NCBI GenBank assembly: GCA_013166775.1
Contig: JABLTJ010000027.1
Coordinates: 1-64,000, forward strand
Source: Promethearchaeati archaeon
GTDB lineage: Archaea > Asgardarchaeota > Heimdallarchaeia > Heimdallarchaeales > Heimdallarchaeaceae
Direction of reading: 5' to 3'
DNA length: 64,000 bases
The position numbers and the translations under genes are program-made. The notes under the pieces are model-generated. The model had not been told where the DNA came from, made no database searches, and saw only the letters and a program-made list of their open reading frames with translations. Positions 7,331 through 18,028 of the stretch are shown piece after piece. Within the stretch, counting starts at the first letter, position 1. Each line of letters opens with the position of its first letter.

Positions 7331-10228
7331 CTAAGAGCTGTTTAGAACAGTTTTTAGATACTGACCTGTATAAGATTTAGCTACTTCAGCTACCTCTTCT
7401 GGTGTCCCTTCTGCAACTATCCACCCACCATCTTCTCCCCCCTCTGGTCCAAGATCTACCACATAATCAGCTTGTTTTACAACCTCTAAATTGTGTTCAA
7501 TAACCAAGACTGTGTTCCCTTCATCTACTAATCTGTTTATACAAAGCAACAGATTCTTAATATCATCTAAGTGCAAACCCACTGTTGGCTCATCAAGTAT
7601 GTAGAGATTATCTTTCAACCGTTTGATCTTCCCCAACTCTCGAGACAATTTTATCCTTTGTGCTTCCCCTCCACTAAGAGTAGTAGAAGATTGCCCTAGT
7701 TTTAGATACCCTAAACCTAATTCATTCATCGTTTTTAGTTTGTGGTGGATGAGTCTCACATCTTTGAAGAAAGTTATTCCTTCTTCCACGGTCATTTCTA
7801 ACACTTCAGCAATGTTCTTCCCATTGTATCGAAACTTTAAAGTTTCCTTGTTGAATCGTGCACCATTACACTCTGGACAAACAGAAACAACATCTTGCAT
7901 ATACTGTAATTCAGTTACTATTACACCCCATCCTCTACAGTGAAGGCATCTTCCTCCTTGATTATTGTTGAAACTGAATTGTTTAAGTTCATAACCACGA
8001 GCTATAGATTCTGGTAATTCACAAAATAGTTGTCGTATTTTATCATAGAATCCTACATAAGTTGCAGGATTAGATCGGGAAGTGCGTCCAATAGAAGACT
8101 GATCAATATTCCTGATATCTTTAATATTCTCATATCCTTCCATTTCTTCATGTTTCCCTGGAATGATTCTTTTATCCTTCAAGTAATAGTGTAATTTCTT
8201 GTATAGGATTTCACTCACTAAACTACTCTTACCAGAACCACTCACTCCAGTTATACAAATGAATTGACCAAGAGGAAGCTTAACATCTATGTTTTGCAAA
8301 TTATTCTCTTGAGCACCAAAAATGGAAAGATAGTGACCATTACTTTTTCTCCTTGAATCAGGGACAGTTATTTTCTTTTTTCCAGCTAAATATGCACCTG
8401 TCAAGGATTCTGTATTGTTTTTTATCTCTTCTACTGTTCCTTCGAAAGTTATCTCACCTCCATGAATTCCAGGTCCTGGACCTAATTCAATGAGATGATC
8501 TGCTGCTTCCATTGTTTCTGTATCATGCTCAACCACTATCACTGTATTTCCTAAATCACGCAACTTCTTCAGAACTTTAATCAGTTTATTCCCATCTTTT
8601 TGATGCAAACCAATTGAAGGTTCATCCAGAATATACATCATTCCCATTAACTCACTACCTATCTGTGTGGATAAAACAGTTCGTTGCATTTCCCCTCCAG
8701 ATAGTGTATCAGATCTTCGATGGAGAGTGAGATAATATAATCCTATCTCTAACATCAAATCTACCCGTTTGTTTAACTCTCGTAGAACAGGGTTACCGAG
8801 TTCAGTTTTCTTTTTAGGAATTGTTACTTTCTCTAAAAACTCCTTCAATCTTTTGAAAGGCATAGTTGAAATTTCGTGGATGTTTTTTCCATTTATCTTT
8901 ACTAATAATCTGCTTTTCTTCAGTTTCACTCCTTTGCAGTCAGGACATGTGTGTTCAACCATTAACCTAGTTTTGTGCCTGTTTTCTACTGATCCTGGGA
9001 TGTTTTGTTTAGACCAGTATTCTCTATACATTCTATTTACTCGACTGATGAGTCCAGAATATGGTAATTTCTTCCCTGTATCTCTAAATTCTTTTATAAA
9101 ATGATCTGGTGGTTGTTTTATCTCAATTTTTTCTCCTTTCGTGCCATCAAATAAAATATCTTTGATTTTCTCTTGTAAATCTTTGAAAGGAGTATCTAAA
9201 CTGAATCCATAATGTTGTGCAAGACTATAAGCGTACATATAGGTAGGATTATTAAATTTCTTGAAAGTTCGATTGTCCATGTTGAAGAATGAGTTATCAA
9301 GAGCTCCATCTCTCAAACTCAGATTCTCATCTACTATCAACAGTTGTCTTTCTGCTTGCAAGTAAGTTCCTAATCCTGAACAAGTAGGACAGGCACTTTC
9401 TGGATCATTAGCTGTAAAGTACCATGGGAGTAGTTCTCCAGTAACTGTATGATGTTCACAACATGTAATTTCATGATAAAATTCCTCAATATTTCCTTCT
9501 ACATTCTCAGGATTCAAGATTTCTAAAATAGCAAATTTCTGTCCTAGGAGAAATGCTGATTCAAGTGATTCTACTATCTGTTTATACAGATCTCCATTGA
9601 TAACGAACTTATCTATTATCGCTTCTATCTGATACTCTTTTTCTTCATCTAGTTCTACATCTTCACTAGTATCGACAATCTTTCCATCTACTCTGACTTT
9701 TCTATAACCTTGATTTCTTACTGTATCGAAAAGATATCTATAATTTTCATCATATACTTTAGTTACGATTGCACGGATTTCTATTGTTGTTTCTTTAGGG
9801 AGAGAGAGTATTTTATCTGCTATTTGATTAGAGGTTTTGATCTTTATTTCTTTGTCACAATAAGGACAATGAGCTGTTCCACCTATGGAATAAAGTAATC
9901 TTAGATAACTTCCTATATCAGTCAAAGAAGCTACTGTACTGCGTGGGTTGGCTATCCCTCTTCTTTGCTGAATACTTACTACAGGAGAAAGACCAAGTAT
10001 CATATTCACATCTGGTTTTTTCATAGTAGGTAATCTAGTCCTAGCCCAAGCTGTTAGTGATTCTAAAAATCTTCGATGTCCTTCACCAAAGAGGGTATCA
10101 AATACTAGGCTGCTTTTACCAGATCCACTTACACCTGTAACAACTGTGAATTTCTCTCTTGGTATCTTTACATTGATATTTCGAAGATTATTTTCTCTTG
10201 CTCCTATAATCTCAATATCTTTCTTCAT
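7331..10228 (-). CDS. uvrA: UvrA-like excinuclease ABC subunit A family ATPase
   Basis: Two Walker A (GVSGSGKSSL), two LSGGE signatures, zinc modules (CPYC..CPTC; CLHC..CPEC), GLSPVVSIQQRRGIANPRSTVASLTDI. Confidence 0.85.
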   Translation of the reverse strand: MKKDIEIIGARENNLRNINVKIPREKFTVVTGVSGSGKSSLVFDTLFGEGHRRFLESLTAWARTRLPTMKKPDVNMILGLSPVVSIQQRRGIANPRSTVASLTDIGSYLRLLYSIGGTAHCPYCDKEIKIKTSNQIADKILSLPKETTIEIRAIVTKVYDENYRYLFDTVRNQGYRKVRVDGKIVDTSEDVELDEEKEYQIEAIIDKFVINGDLYKQIVESLESAFLLGQKFAILEILNPENVEGNIEEFYHEITCCEHHTVTGELLPWYFTANDPESACPTCSGLGTYLQAERQLLIVDENLSLRDGALDNSFFNMDNRTFKKFNNPTYMYAYSLAQHYGFSLDTPFKDLQEKIKDILFDGTKGEKIEIKQPPDHFIKEFRDTGKKLPYSGLISRVNRMYREYWSKQNIPGSVENRHKTRLMVEHTCPDCKGVKLKKSRLLVKINGKNIHEISTMPFKRLKEFLEKVTIPKKKTELGNPVLRELNKRVDLMLEIGLYYLTLHRRSDTLSGGEMQRTVLSTQIGSELMGMMYILDEPSIGLHQKDGNKLIKVLKKLRDLGNTVIVVEHDTETMEAADHLIELGPGPGIHGGEITFEGTVEEIKNNTESLTGAYLAGKKKITVPDSRRKSNGHYLSIFGAQENNLQNIDVKLPLGQFICITGVSGSGKSSLVSEILYKKLHYYLKDKRIIPGKHEEMEGYENIKDIRNIDQSSIGRTSRSNPATYVGFYDKIRQLFCELPESIARGYELKQFSFNNNQGGRCLHCRGWGVIVTELQYMQDVVSVCPECNGARFNKETLKFRYNGKNIAEVLEMTVEEGITFFKDVRLIHHKLKTMNELGLGYLKLGQSSTTLSGGEAQRIKLSRELGKIKRLKDNLYILDEPTVGLHLDDIKNLLLCINRLVDEGNTVLVIEHNLEVVKQADYVVDLGPEGGEDGGWIVAEGTPEEVAEVAKSYTGQYLKTVLNSS

Positions 10229-11166
10229 TACTCATCTCCTCCTGTATAGGTATAAGCTATCTCATTTACCTGAATGAAGCTCTTAGATGTCAACCTTGCG
10301 GGTTGAGCAAATCTCTCCAAATATCCATACTGATGTAACCATTGACAGTAAGCTAAGGTTGCTACCTCCCACCAACTGGATTGCATCATCTTGTTCAGAT
10401 GAGTTGTAATATCCGTTATGCTTCTGACTTCTTGTTCTTCTCTGAAATAATCGATAATAATACTGAAAATAGATTCGGTTCTTTCCTCAAGATAAGTTCG
10501 GATTAATCTTATTATATCTTCCATTTTCACCTTATTTGTGGTTTCTAATATAACACTTGTAAAAATGGTATCAAAAAGCTCAGACTTGTATTTCATCGCT
10601 TGTTCTAAAACTTCCCTTTTTGGTACTTCTCCATTCAGTAATACTTCTATTTGTGCTAATCTATCAAGCAATCTTACAATAAACAGATAGCTTTGAGCAA
10701 CATCATTCTTCATTATTAGAAATTTTTCTGCCTTTTCTAAATCACCTATTACCATAGCTACTATTGTCAATATCTGCAATTCAACATCTCTTTTTCCTGG
10801 AGATTGTGCTTGTTGAATGTATTCGCTTATAGTTTCATCTTTAGAAAAAAGAATCTTGCTAGTATTGATCATGTGTTGAAACCATGAACCTGTTAATGAG
10901 CGCTCAAATTGTCTTTTGAAATTATTTCTCGAATATACAGATACTTGAAAATTTAAATCATCTTGATCTAACCAATAGAATCTGTATGGAACTTTTTCAT
11001 CATTACTTATTAAAAAGATATCAACATCCGATTTCTCCCAAACATTTCCTTCTATCAAGCTTCCAAAAAGCACTGCTGTAATTATATTTTTATCTTCTTT
11101 GATGAAATCAACAAATGTTTCAAGAGCTTCATCAAATCTTTTCTTTACATTTTTTTTCTCATTCAT
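10228..11166 (-). CDS. Nucleotidyltransferase-domain protein
   Basis: ITAVLFGSLIEGNVWEKSDVDIFLIS = GS...SDVD minimal nucleotidyltransferase motif; helical C-terminus; stop overlaps UvrA start (TAATG). Confidence 0.8.
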   Translation of the reverse strand: MNEKKNVKKRFDEALETFVDFIKEDKNIITAVLFGSLIEGNVWEKSDVDIFLISNDEKVPYRFYWLDQDDLNFQVSVYSRNNFKRQFERSLTGSWFQHMINTSKILFSKDETISEYIQQAQSPGKRDVELQILTIVAMVIGDLEKAEKFLIMKNDVAQSYLFIVRLLDRLAQIEVLLNGEVPKREVLEQAMKYKSELFDTIFTSVILETTNKVKMEDIIRLIRTYLEERTESIFSIIIDYFREEQEVRSITDITTHLNKMMQSSWWEVATLAYCQWLHQYGYLERFAQPARLTSKSFIQVNEIAYTYTGGDE

Positions 11167-11343
11167 TCTTGATTCCTCTTATTTTAAGACGATGTTGTTG
11201 CAACGTATTGTTCGCGAGAAAAAATCTCACGAACATACAAACCGGTTCAGAAAATAATTCTCTGATAGAATTATAAAATATGGTCGAAGAACTACTGTAT
11301 TCTGGTATTCCAGTTTTTATGAACAAGCGAATACTATCATCAT

Positions 11344-12042
11344 ATGGAAATGATTTTATATGGATTTTTTTCTTCTGTTTTGGAGTGGATTATCATAGTT
11401 CATGAGTTTTTTATTGCTTTGGGAATATCTTTTACAATGGTATTCACAGCAGAACTAGGTGATAAGACACAATTGTTTACTTTTCTATTAGGAACTTATT
11501 TTTCAGAAAGAAAATTATTGTTAGCTCTATCTGTTTTTACTGGGATGGGATTGGTTACACTTCTTGGAGTTGGTATAGCAAAACTCTTTCAACACTATCT
11601 AGAGATTTCCATTCTACAGATTATTGGTGGATCAGTATTTATTACCTTAGGTGTTTTAACTCTAGGAAAAGCAATCTATGATCGATTCAAAGATGAAGAA
11701 GATGAAGTGTGTGAGATTCCTGAAGAAGAGAAGACAGAAAAACGCATAATGAAGCTGCTGAAAACAAAGAATCCTTTTATTTTCGTTGGATTGTTAAGTA
11801 TTTTTTATATTTTGATGGAATTAGGAGATAAAAGCCAAATAATGATACTTATGTTACTTATTACAAATAATTGGGTAGGTGTTTTTATAGGAGCAATGAT
11901 TGCCTTTATGATTTTGAATGTATTAGGTATTTTTGCAGCTTCTTTTGTTAAAAAATTATGTGATAATAATCCATTAATAATGACTTTAATAACAGCATCA
12001 GTTTCTTTAGCATTAGGTTTATGGATGATTCTAACTAGATGA
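11344..12042 (+). CDS. GDT1/TMEM165 (UPF0016) family cation transporter
   Basis: Two ExGDKT/S motifs: FTAELGDKTQLFTFLL and MELGDKSQIMILML in a two-repeat TM protein. Confidence 0.85.
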   Translation: MEMILYGFFSSVLEWIIIVHEFFIALGISFTMVFTAELGDKTQLFTFLLGTYFSERKLLLALSVFTGMGLVTLLGVGIAKLFQHYLEISILQIIGGSVFITLGVLTLGKAIYDRFKDEEDEVCEIPEEEKTEKRIMKLLKTKNPFIFVGLLSIFYILMELGDKSQIMILMLLITNNWVGVFIGAMIAFMILNVLGIFAASFVKKLCDNNPLIMTLITASVSLALGLWMILTR

Positions 12043-12103
12043 TATTATAATAACTCAACAGTCAGAAAATAATTTAAAAAAATGGTTTAATCTGGCAAAT
12101 CTG

Positions 12104-12529
12104 CTAATTAGCATCTTTTGCTTCTGATAAATGTTGCTGGCATATTCTCCAGCTTCCTTTTCGCTTTTCTAGAACTCCAGTCCATCTGATATTTTTAGAA
12201 CCCCATGGTTCTCCATCGAATTCTCCTTCATCGTCTACTATAGCAGAGAACCAAGATACATCTTTACTTTGTGAGATTACAATTCTTAGATTTCTTATTT
12301 CATATCCCTTAGCAATGTTTCGTGGATCCATCCATGAGTCCAAGAATTTTTCAAACTGATTCCAGCCTATGGCAGTACTCTTGGAGTCTGGAAAAATTGA
12401 GAAAAAATCATCATCATTTGCAAAGATACTTTCAAAGAGTGCTCTATCTTTGGTTAGAGCCCATCCAAAAGCATCATGGAGAATTTTGCTAATCTCTTGC
12501 TTAGCTTTAATCTCATTTGAAGTTGGCAA
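12104..12529 (-). CDS. SnoaL-like / NTF2-fold protein
   Basis: 141 aa, DAFGWALTKDRALFESIFANDDDFF...WTGVLEKRKGSWRICQQHLS pattern of DUF4440/SnoaL. Confidence 0.7.
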   Translation of the reverse strand: MPTSNEIKAKQEISKILHDAFGWALTKDRALFESIFANDDDFFSIFPDSKSTAIGWNQFEKFLDSWMDPRNIAKGYEIRNLRIVISQSKDVSWFSAIVDDEGEFDGEPWGSKNIRWTGVLEKRKGSWRICQQHLSEAKDAN

Positions 12530-12671
12530 ATCAAATCAACAAAGAATCTATTTCACAAACCATAATAAGAATTTTGTATTTGTGAAAAATTAATCATTAA
12601 ATGAAAGAGAATATCTACATGAAAAAAAATACACCCCTCATCTATGAAATAATCTAAATTTTTATACCAAA

Positions 12672-15086
12672 TTATTCATACAGAAGAGCTGAAACCACAT
12701 TGGTTTTTGATGCTCTAATTCCAGGATAGAGTGTACTTAATGTACCAACTATAAGGCCAATTGCTATTCCTATCAATATATCAAACGGTGATAAGATAAA
12801 ACTGCATAGTAAGTAAATATCTGATACTATTTTTACAATTAGCATTCCAAGAACAATTCCGAAAATGAAACTTCCAATAATACTAGCTATAACACCAATA
12901 AAAACACCTTCTATTAGAAAAGATGATGTAATCCAAGTTGGTTTTGAGCCTATAAGTTTCAGAAGGGAAATTTCTTTTTGTCTTTCTGATGCTGACATTA
13001 TGAAGGAATTCATTCCACCTAGAAATGATATAATAATCCCAAATACAATTACTATAGTAAAAATATTGAGCACAAAATTCATTTGGTCTTTAAATATATC
13101 TTTTATTTTTCCAATTCCATCAACATGCCAAGCTCTGGCAACTATTTCTTCATATTTCTTTAAATCACTAGTTATTTCTTCTTCTAAAGAGTTATCTTTA
13201 AGTTCAAGATAAACAGTATTTACAATGTTTGAATCACCACAAAAATCATTCATTGTACTCATTGGGATGTACATAATGTGACCATTTTGTTGTAGATCTT
13301 CGATTATTCCTACAATTGTAAAATTCCTAAATTGTTTGTTAGATTCCAATTCAATAGTTTTATGTAATCCATGATTCATCCCTGAGTGTTTTTCGATAAA
13401 GAGTCGTGTTACTACAATATTGCTAGTATTAGCATCGGCTGAAGTCAATAACCGACCTTCTACTAATCGATAAGATTCCAGAATAGAATCAGAGGGATAT
13501 ATTCCTAAAAGTGGAACATACATATGAATTCCCCAACTAGTATCATTATATCCTGCCCAGTACCATCTGATATAATGAATGGCTTTGAATTCATCAGTAT
13601 AATGAGTAGATGTATAACCATCAACAACATACTGAACTTCTGTCAAGTTTGTTTCTGGAAGATATAATGAGATATCAGTAGGTTGATTATCATACATTTC
13701 ATCAACACCTTTCAAGTAACTGTTTCTAGCAGCTGTAATTGAAACTACTAAAGCAATGGCCAAAGAAAGCATTAGAATATTCATGATTGATCTTTTCTTA
13801 TTTCTAAACAGATTTCTAAAACTGTATTTCCAAATCACAATCTTTTCCATTGCTTTGGTTTTATTTCTCTTAATCTTTAAAGGAGCATCTCTAAATGCTT
13901 CCATAGAGGTAATTTTTAAGGTTCGAAGGATTGTTGGTAATGCAAATATTACTGAAGTTGCTACAGGTATTACTATTCCTAATGCAATTGATAAAGGTGT
14001 AACCTTAAAGATAAAAGTGCTAACATTGAAAGGCGCTAATATCATTCTGATTAATAGCCTTGAAACTCCTAAAGATATCACGATTCCTAAAATAGCACCA
14101 AAAATGCCGAAAATTACTGCTTCTAAGAGATAAATAGAAAGAATATGTTTTTTTCTTCCTCCTATAACTTTTAGCAATGCAATATCTCCTTTTTCTGCAG
14201 CTACTGCCATTTGAATTGTATTAGCTGATAGTATTCCACCAGTAATTAAACTAAAAACACCCATCAAAGTTATAATAGCTCCTATTAGTCCAAGTAGCCA
14301 AGTTCTCCAATCTGTTTCTAGATTATAATAATTTGTTGCAAAAACATCTATCCCTTCATTAACTAGTGCCTTCTTTACTTTTTCAGATTCAACTGGTATA
14401 TTGTCTACATCGATTAGTTTCACGAATACACTAGTAACAACATCTTCTTTGCCAAGAAGTGTTTGAATTTGATCAATACTTATCCATATCTGTAAAATGG
14501 TTTCAAATGTATAGCTAGGAGAATAGACATTACGTGCATATCCAACTACCTTTAAGTCGATTGTATTTACAATTTCTTCTTCGTTCAAATACTTGAATTC
14601 TATAGTACTATTTAATTGGACATCAAATTCCTTAGCAGCAGAAAAATCTAACAGAATTTCATTTTTCCCTTCTTCAGGCAGCTCTCCTTCTACTAGAAAT
14701 ATCCCAGCGAGCGAAGTTAGACTTGCAATTCTTTCTATTTCAATACCTCGCAATTCTGAATTATGTATCTCTGAATTGATCTCGAACGAAGCAGAATATC
14801 GGAATGATGGTTCATAATCTTTTACTATTGGAACATTAGTCAAATAATCATCTTTCCAGATAGAAACAGTTTCATAATCAAATAGTATTTCAAAATCTGC
14901 ACTGTTTATACCATAGTCATACTCAGCTGATTCAAGTATGCTATCAGAAGTAATCATAAAACCAGTTATACTGAAAACACCGATCGCTAAACCAAATATT
15001 GTTAATATAGTTCTTAATTTCCTTTGATTAAAATCTCGCAAAATCTTAAGAAAAAGCAAATTCCTCACCTCATGACTGATTACCAT
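12672..15086 (-). CDS. ABC transporter permease, FtsX/MacB type
   Basis: 804 aa; two FtsX domains (EKGDIALLKVIGGRKKHILSIYLLEA; ERQKEISLLKLIGSKPTWITSSFLIEG), large extracellular MacB_PCD-like regions. Confidence 0.85.
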   Translation of the reverse strand: MVISHEVRNLLFLKILRDFNQRKLRTILTIFGLAIGVFSITGFMITSDSILESAEYDYGINSADFEILFDYETVSIWKDDYLTNVPIVKDYEPSFRYSASFEINSEIHNSELRGIEIERIASLTSLAGIFLVEGELPEEGKNEILLDFSAAKEFDVQLNSTIEFKYLNEEEIVNTIDLKVVGYARNVYSPSYTFETILQIWISIDQIQTLLGKEDVVTSVFVKLIDVDNIPVESEKVKKALVNEGIDVFATNYYNLETDWRTWLLGLIGAIITLMGVFSLITGGILSANTIQMAVAAEKGDIALLKVIGGRKKHILSIYLLEAVIFGIFGAILGIVISLGVSRLLIRMILAPFNVSTFIFKVTPLSIALGIVIPVATSVIFALPTILRTLKITSMEAFRDAPLKIKRNKTKAMEKIVIWKYSFRNLFRNKKRSIMNILMLSLAIALVVSITAARNSYLKGVDEMYDNQPTDISLYLPETNLTEVQYVVDGYTSTHYTDEFKAIHYIRWYWAGYNDTSWGIHMYVPLLGIYPSDSILESYRLVEGRLLTSADANTSNIVVTRLFIEKHSGMNHGLHKTIELESNKQFRNFTIVGIIEDLQQNGHIMYIPMSTMNDFCGDSNIVNTVYLELKDNSLEEEITSDLKKYEEIVARAWHVDGIGKIKDIFKDQMNFVLNIFTIVIVFGIIISFLGGMNSFIMSASERQKEISLLKLIGSKPTWITSSFLIEGVFIGVIASIIGSFIFGIVLGMLIVKIVSDIYLLCSFILSPFDILIGIAIGLIVGTLSTLYPGIRASKTNVVSALLYE

Positions 15087-15843
15087 TTGATATGTGAGAG
15101 ATTATTTTTCCATCTTCGATTTCAATAATTTCTGTACAATAATCTAGAATTCTTGAATCATGACTCACCACAATAATGGTAATACCCTGTTCTAAATTTA
15201 ATTTTTTTAATAGTTCTAAAATTTCTCTTCCACTTGTACTATCTAAATTACCAGTAGGTTCATCTGCAAACAATATTTTAGGAGAATTAATTAATGCTCT
15301 CGCAATAGCAACTCTCTGCTTTTGTCCTCCTGATAATTGAGATGGTAGATGATTTACTCTGTTCTCCAATCCAACCAAAGAGAGTAATTCTAAGGCCTTA
15401 GCTTTTCTCACTTTGTCTTTAATCCCACCAAAATATCCTGCCATCATAACATTCTCTAGGACAGTTAAAGTTGGAAGAAGTCCGAAAAATTGCAACACAA
15501 AACCAACATTTCTTGCTCTAAATTCAGCTAATGAACTTTCCGTTTTTCCCAGAATAGTATAGTTATCAAGTTGTAATAATTGTTCTTCTTCTTTTGTTGG
15601 TTTATCTAAACCTGCTAATATATGTATTAAGGTAGATTTACCACTCCCTGATGGTCCTATAATAGCAACAAAAGAACCTGTTTGAATTTTTAGATCAATA
15701 TTTTGTAATGCAATTGTTTTAACGTGAGAATTATTATATACTTTTGAAAGATTCTGTGCTATAATAATTGCATCATCATTAATTGCAAATAAATCATTTT
15801 TTTGTTCAGTTCTTAACATTATTCTCGTCTCGTTATTATTCAA
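15070..15843 (-). CDS. ABC transporter ATPase (LolD/MacB type)
   Basis: GPSGSGKSTL Walker A, LSGGQKQRVAIARAL, ADEPTGNLDS; overlaps the permease start. Confidence 0.9.
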   Translation of the reverse strand: MNNNETRIMLRTEQKNDLFAINDDAIIIAQNLSKVYNNSHVKTIALQNIDLKIQTGSFVAIIGPSGSGKSTLIHILAGLDKPTKEEEQLLQLDNYTILGKTESSLAEFRARNVGFVLQFFGLLPTLTVLENVMMAGYFGGIKDKVRKAKALELLSLVGLENRVNHLPSQLSGGQKQRVAIARALINSPKILFADEPTGNLDSTSGREILELLKKLNLEQGITIIVVSHDSRILDYCTEIIEIEDGKIISHISNGNQS

Positions 15844-16071
15844 AGTACGATATTCACAACAAGAGATAGCATTCAGAAACTTATAAATGCTCTCATTAGA
15901 TGAGAAAGATATATTATATTTTAAAATGATGTTCTCCTAAAAATAGAATGTTTTTAAGAACGCGCCTAAAGAGTTATGGATAAAGAGTAGAAAAATTGGA
16001 AAACAAGCTATTCCAAATATTTCGGATTTCCAAAATAAGGGTATTTTCAAACTAAAAGGAGATATTCGAAA

Positions 16072-16181
16072 ATGATACCAGATTCAAGATACTGGAAAAT
16101 TATAAGCACAATATTTCTAGCTTTAATAATTGATTAGTTGGTTATACAATAATTGGGGTCATCTCGGATTTTGTAAAAAAC
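16072..16181 (+). pseudogene. Remnant of a small membrane protein gene (frameshifted)
   Basis: MIPDSRYWKIISTIFLALIID* then, in another frame, LVGYTIIGVISDFVKNENF*; its 3' end is the part duplicated upstream of 18029. Confidence 0.35.
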
Positions 16182-16216
16182 GAGAATTTTTGAATTAAAA
16201 AAGCTCTACGTTAGTC

Positions 16217-16783
16217 ATGAAAAGGGGTTTGCTTTTTGTTTTAATATCAATAATATCTTTTTCTTCACTAAGTTCAGCTTCAACAATTTCTCATATGTTC
16301 ACTGCCGGATATGGTTCAGAATTTACATTAGAAGTTACAGTGGATAATATACAAACAGAACAGCAAGTAATCTATAATGTAACGATGAAGCTTCAAATTG
16401 ATAAATTTGGTTCCAGTGTGTCTAAAATAAACCAAGTCCGTTTATATGCAAAAATATTGGGAGAAACTTATCAGACAACCAGCTACAAGCAAGGTGAAGA
16501 AGATATACTAAAGTCACCTGGTTCTTCAAAGAGTGTAAATGCTAGCTTTTTATTTGATATAACAAACGTTACAGAAGAAGTCATAATCTACAGTGCTGCA
16601 TCATTAAACGAGTATCTCTTTGAAGATACTTTCAAAACCACATGTACTGTTTGGTTTAACGAACAAACAATAACAATGGAGCCAACGATGGAAACAAGTT
16701 ACATAGGTTATTTAACCATTGTATTTGCTATTAGCTTGTTAATAATCGTTAGATTTCATAAAAAAGAAAAGAAGAGAAGATAG
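16217..16783 (+). CDS. Secreted/anchored surface protein (signal peptide, C-terminal TM + KKEKKRR)
   Basis: MKRGLLFVLISIISFSSLSSAS signal peptide; C-term IGYLTIVFAISLLIIVRFHKKEKKRR. Confidence 0.65.
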   Translation: MKRGLLFVLISIISFSSLSSASTISHMFTAGYGSEFTLEVTVDNIQTEQQVIYNVTMKLQIDKFGSSVSKINQVRLYAKILGETYQTTSYKQGEEDILKSPGSSKSVNASFLFDITNVTEEVIIYSAASLNEYLFEDTFKTTCTVWFNEQTITMEPTMETSYIGYLTIVFAISLLIIVRFHKKEKKRR

Positions 16784-16964
16784 TTAGGTAAGGTTTCTCT
16801 TACGTCTAGCTATGTACATCTTAAAACTGATTCAAGATTTTAGCTTCCAGAGAGCTATAGATACAACATTTTTTTTTAAAGATTGATTTTAGAAATGACA
16901 ATCTCAATGAACTCCTAGACAGTTCATCAAAAGATAATTATATCACAACTGATAATTCTTATCC

Positions 16965-17912
16965 ATGCGAATAGGTTTGCATATAGGTAAATTTAACTGG
17001 CCTGGAAGCCCAATTAACATTTCTGACAAGCTAACTGAAATTGCTAAAGCTGCAGATAATGCAGGTTTCTACAGCATTTGGATCATGGATCATATTTTTC
17101 AGCTTGGAGCTCAGTATGGAGAGATACATGGGCCTGAAGAAGATGAAATGCTAGAAGCTTACACAACAGTTGCTCATTTAGCTGCAGTAACCAAAAGAAT
17201 CAAAGTAGGAGCACAAGTTACTTGTAATTTTTTCAGAAATCCTGCCCTTCTTGTTAAGATGCTTACAACAATAGATGTTTTATCAAAAGGAAGAACCTAT
17301 TTTGGAATAGGAGCTGGATGGTTTGAAAGAGAAGCAGTTGGATATGGATATGATTTTCCATCGTTAAAAATACGTTTTCAACAGCTTGAAGAATCTTTGA
17401 AGATTATCAAACACATTTGGTCTGGAAATACTCAACCTTTTGAAGGTAAATTTATCACTCTTAAAGAACCTTTGAATAATCCCCCTCCAATAACTAAACC
17501 CCATCCTCCTATTTTAATAGGTGGATCAGGTGAGAAGAAAACTCTTAGATTCGTAGCAAAATATGCTGATGCTTGCAATATTGTAATTGGAACCACACTA
17601 AAGAATGCTGGAGTATTAACAGGAGAAGATTTTACATGGGATAATGCCATGGAACGCGTAAAACACAAATATTCTGTTCTCAAGCAACACTGTAAAGATG
17701 TAGGACGACCGTATAGTCAGATAGAAAAAACTGTTACTACTTACATTCAACTCTCTCCTGATGCGATGAGTGCAGAAGATGTAATAGAGATATGTAAGAA
17801 GCTAAGCAAAATCGGATGTGAACATGTGGTATTTAACATGCCCAATGTCCATGAAATAAAACCCCTTGAGATAATGGGACAACATGTAATTCCAAAGGTT
17901 TCAGATTTCTAA
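16965..17912 (+). CDS. LLM-class F420-dependent oxidoreductase
   Basis: MRIGLHIGKFNWPG...LTEIAKAADNAGFYSIWIMDHIFQLG; LVKMLTTIDVLSKGRTYFGIGAGWFEREAVGYG; PPILIGGSGEKKTLRFVAKYADACNI. Confidence 0.9.
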   Translation: MRIGLHIGKFNWPGSPINISDKLTEIAKAADNAGFYSIWIMDHIFQLGAQYGEIHGPEEDEMLEAYTTVAHLAAVTKRIKVGAQVTCNFFRNPALLVKMLTTIDVLSKGRTYFGIGAGWFEREAVGYGYDFPSLKIRFQQLEESLKIIKHIWSGNTQPFEGKFITLKEPLNNPPPITKPHPPILIGGSGEKKTLRFVAKYADACNIVIGTTLKNAGVLTGEDFTWDNAMERVKHKYSVLKQHCKDVGRPYSQIEKTVTTYIQLSPDAMSAEDVIEICKKLSKIGCEHVVFNMPNVHEIKPLEIMGQHVIPKVSDF

Positions 17913-18028
17913 ACAGGTTCTAAGATAAGAAATAAAATAATAAGACTTTCAAGTATTAATCCAAGGTTTACTTCTAGAATTTTGTAAAAAGTAAGAATTT
18001 GTTTATTTAGAAAAGCTTTCCGTTCTTA

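Noticed and set aside
7623-9898. Several plus-strand ORFs of 62-111 aa inside the UvrA gene
   Set aside because: Antisense to a clearly conserved coding frame; no independent motifs.
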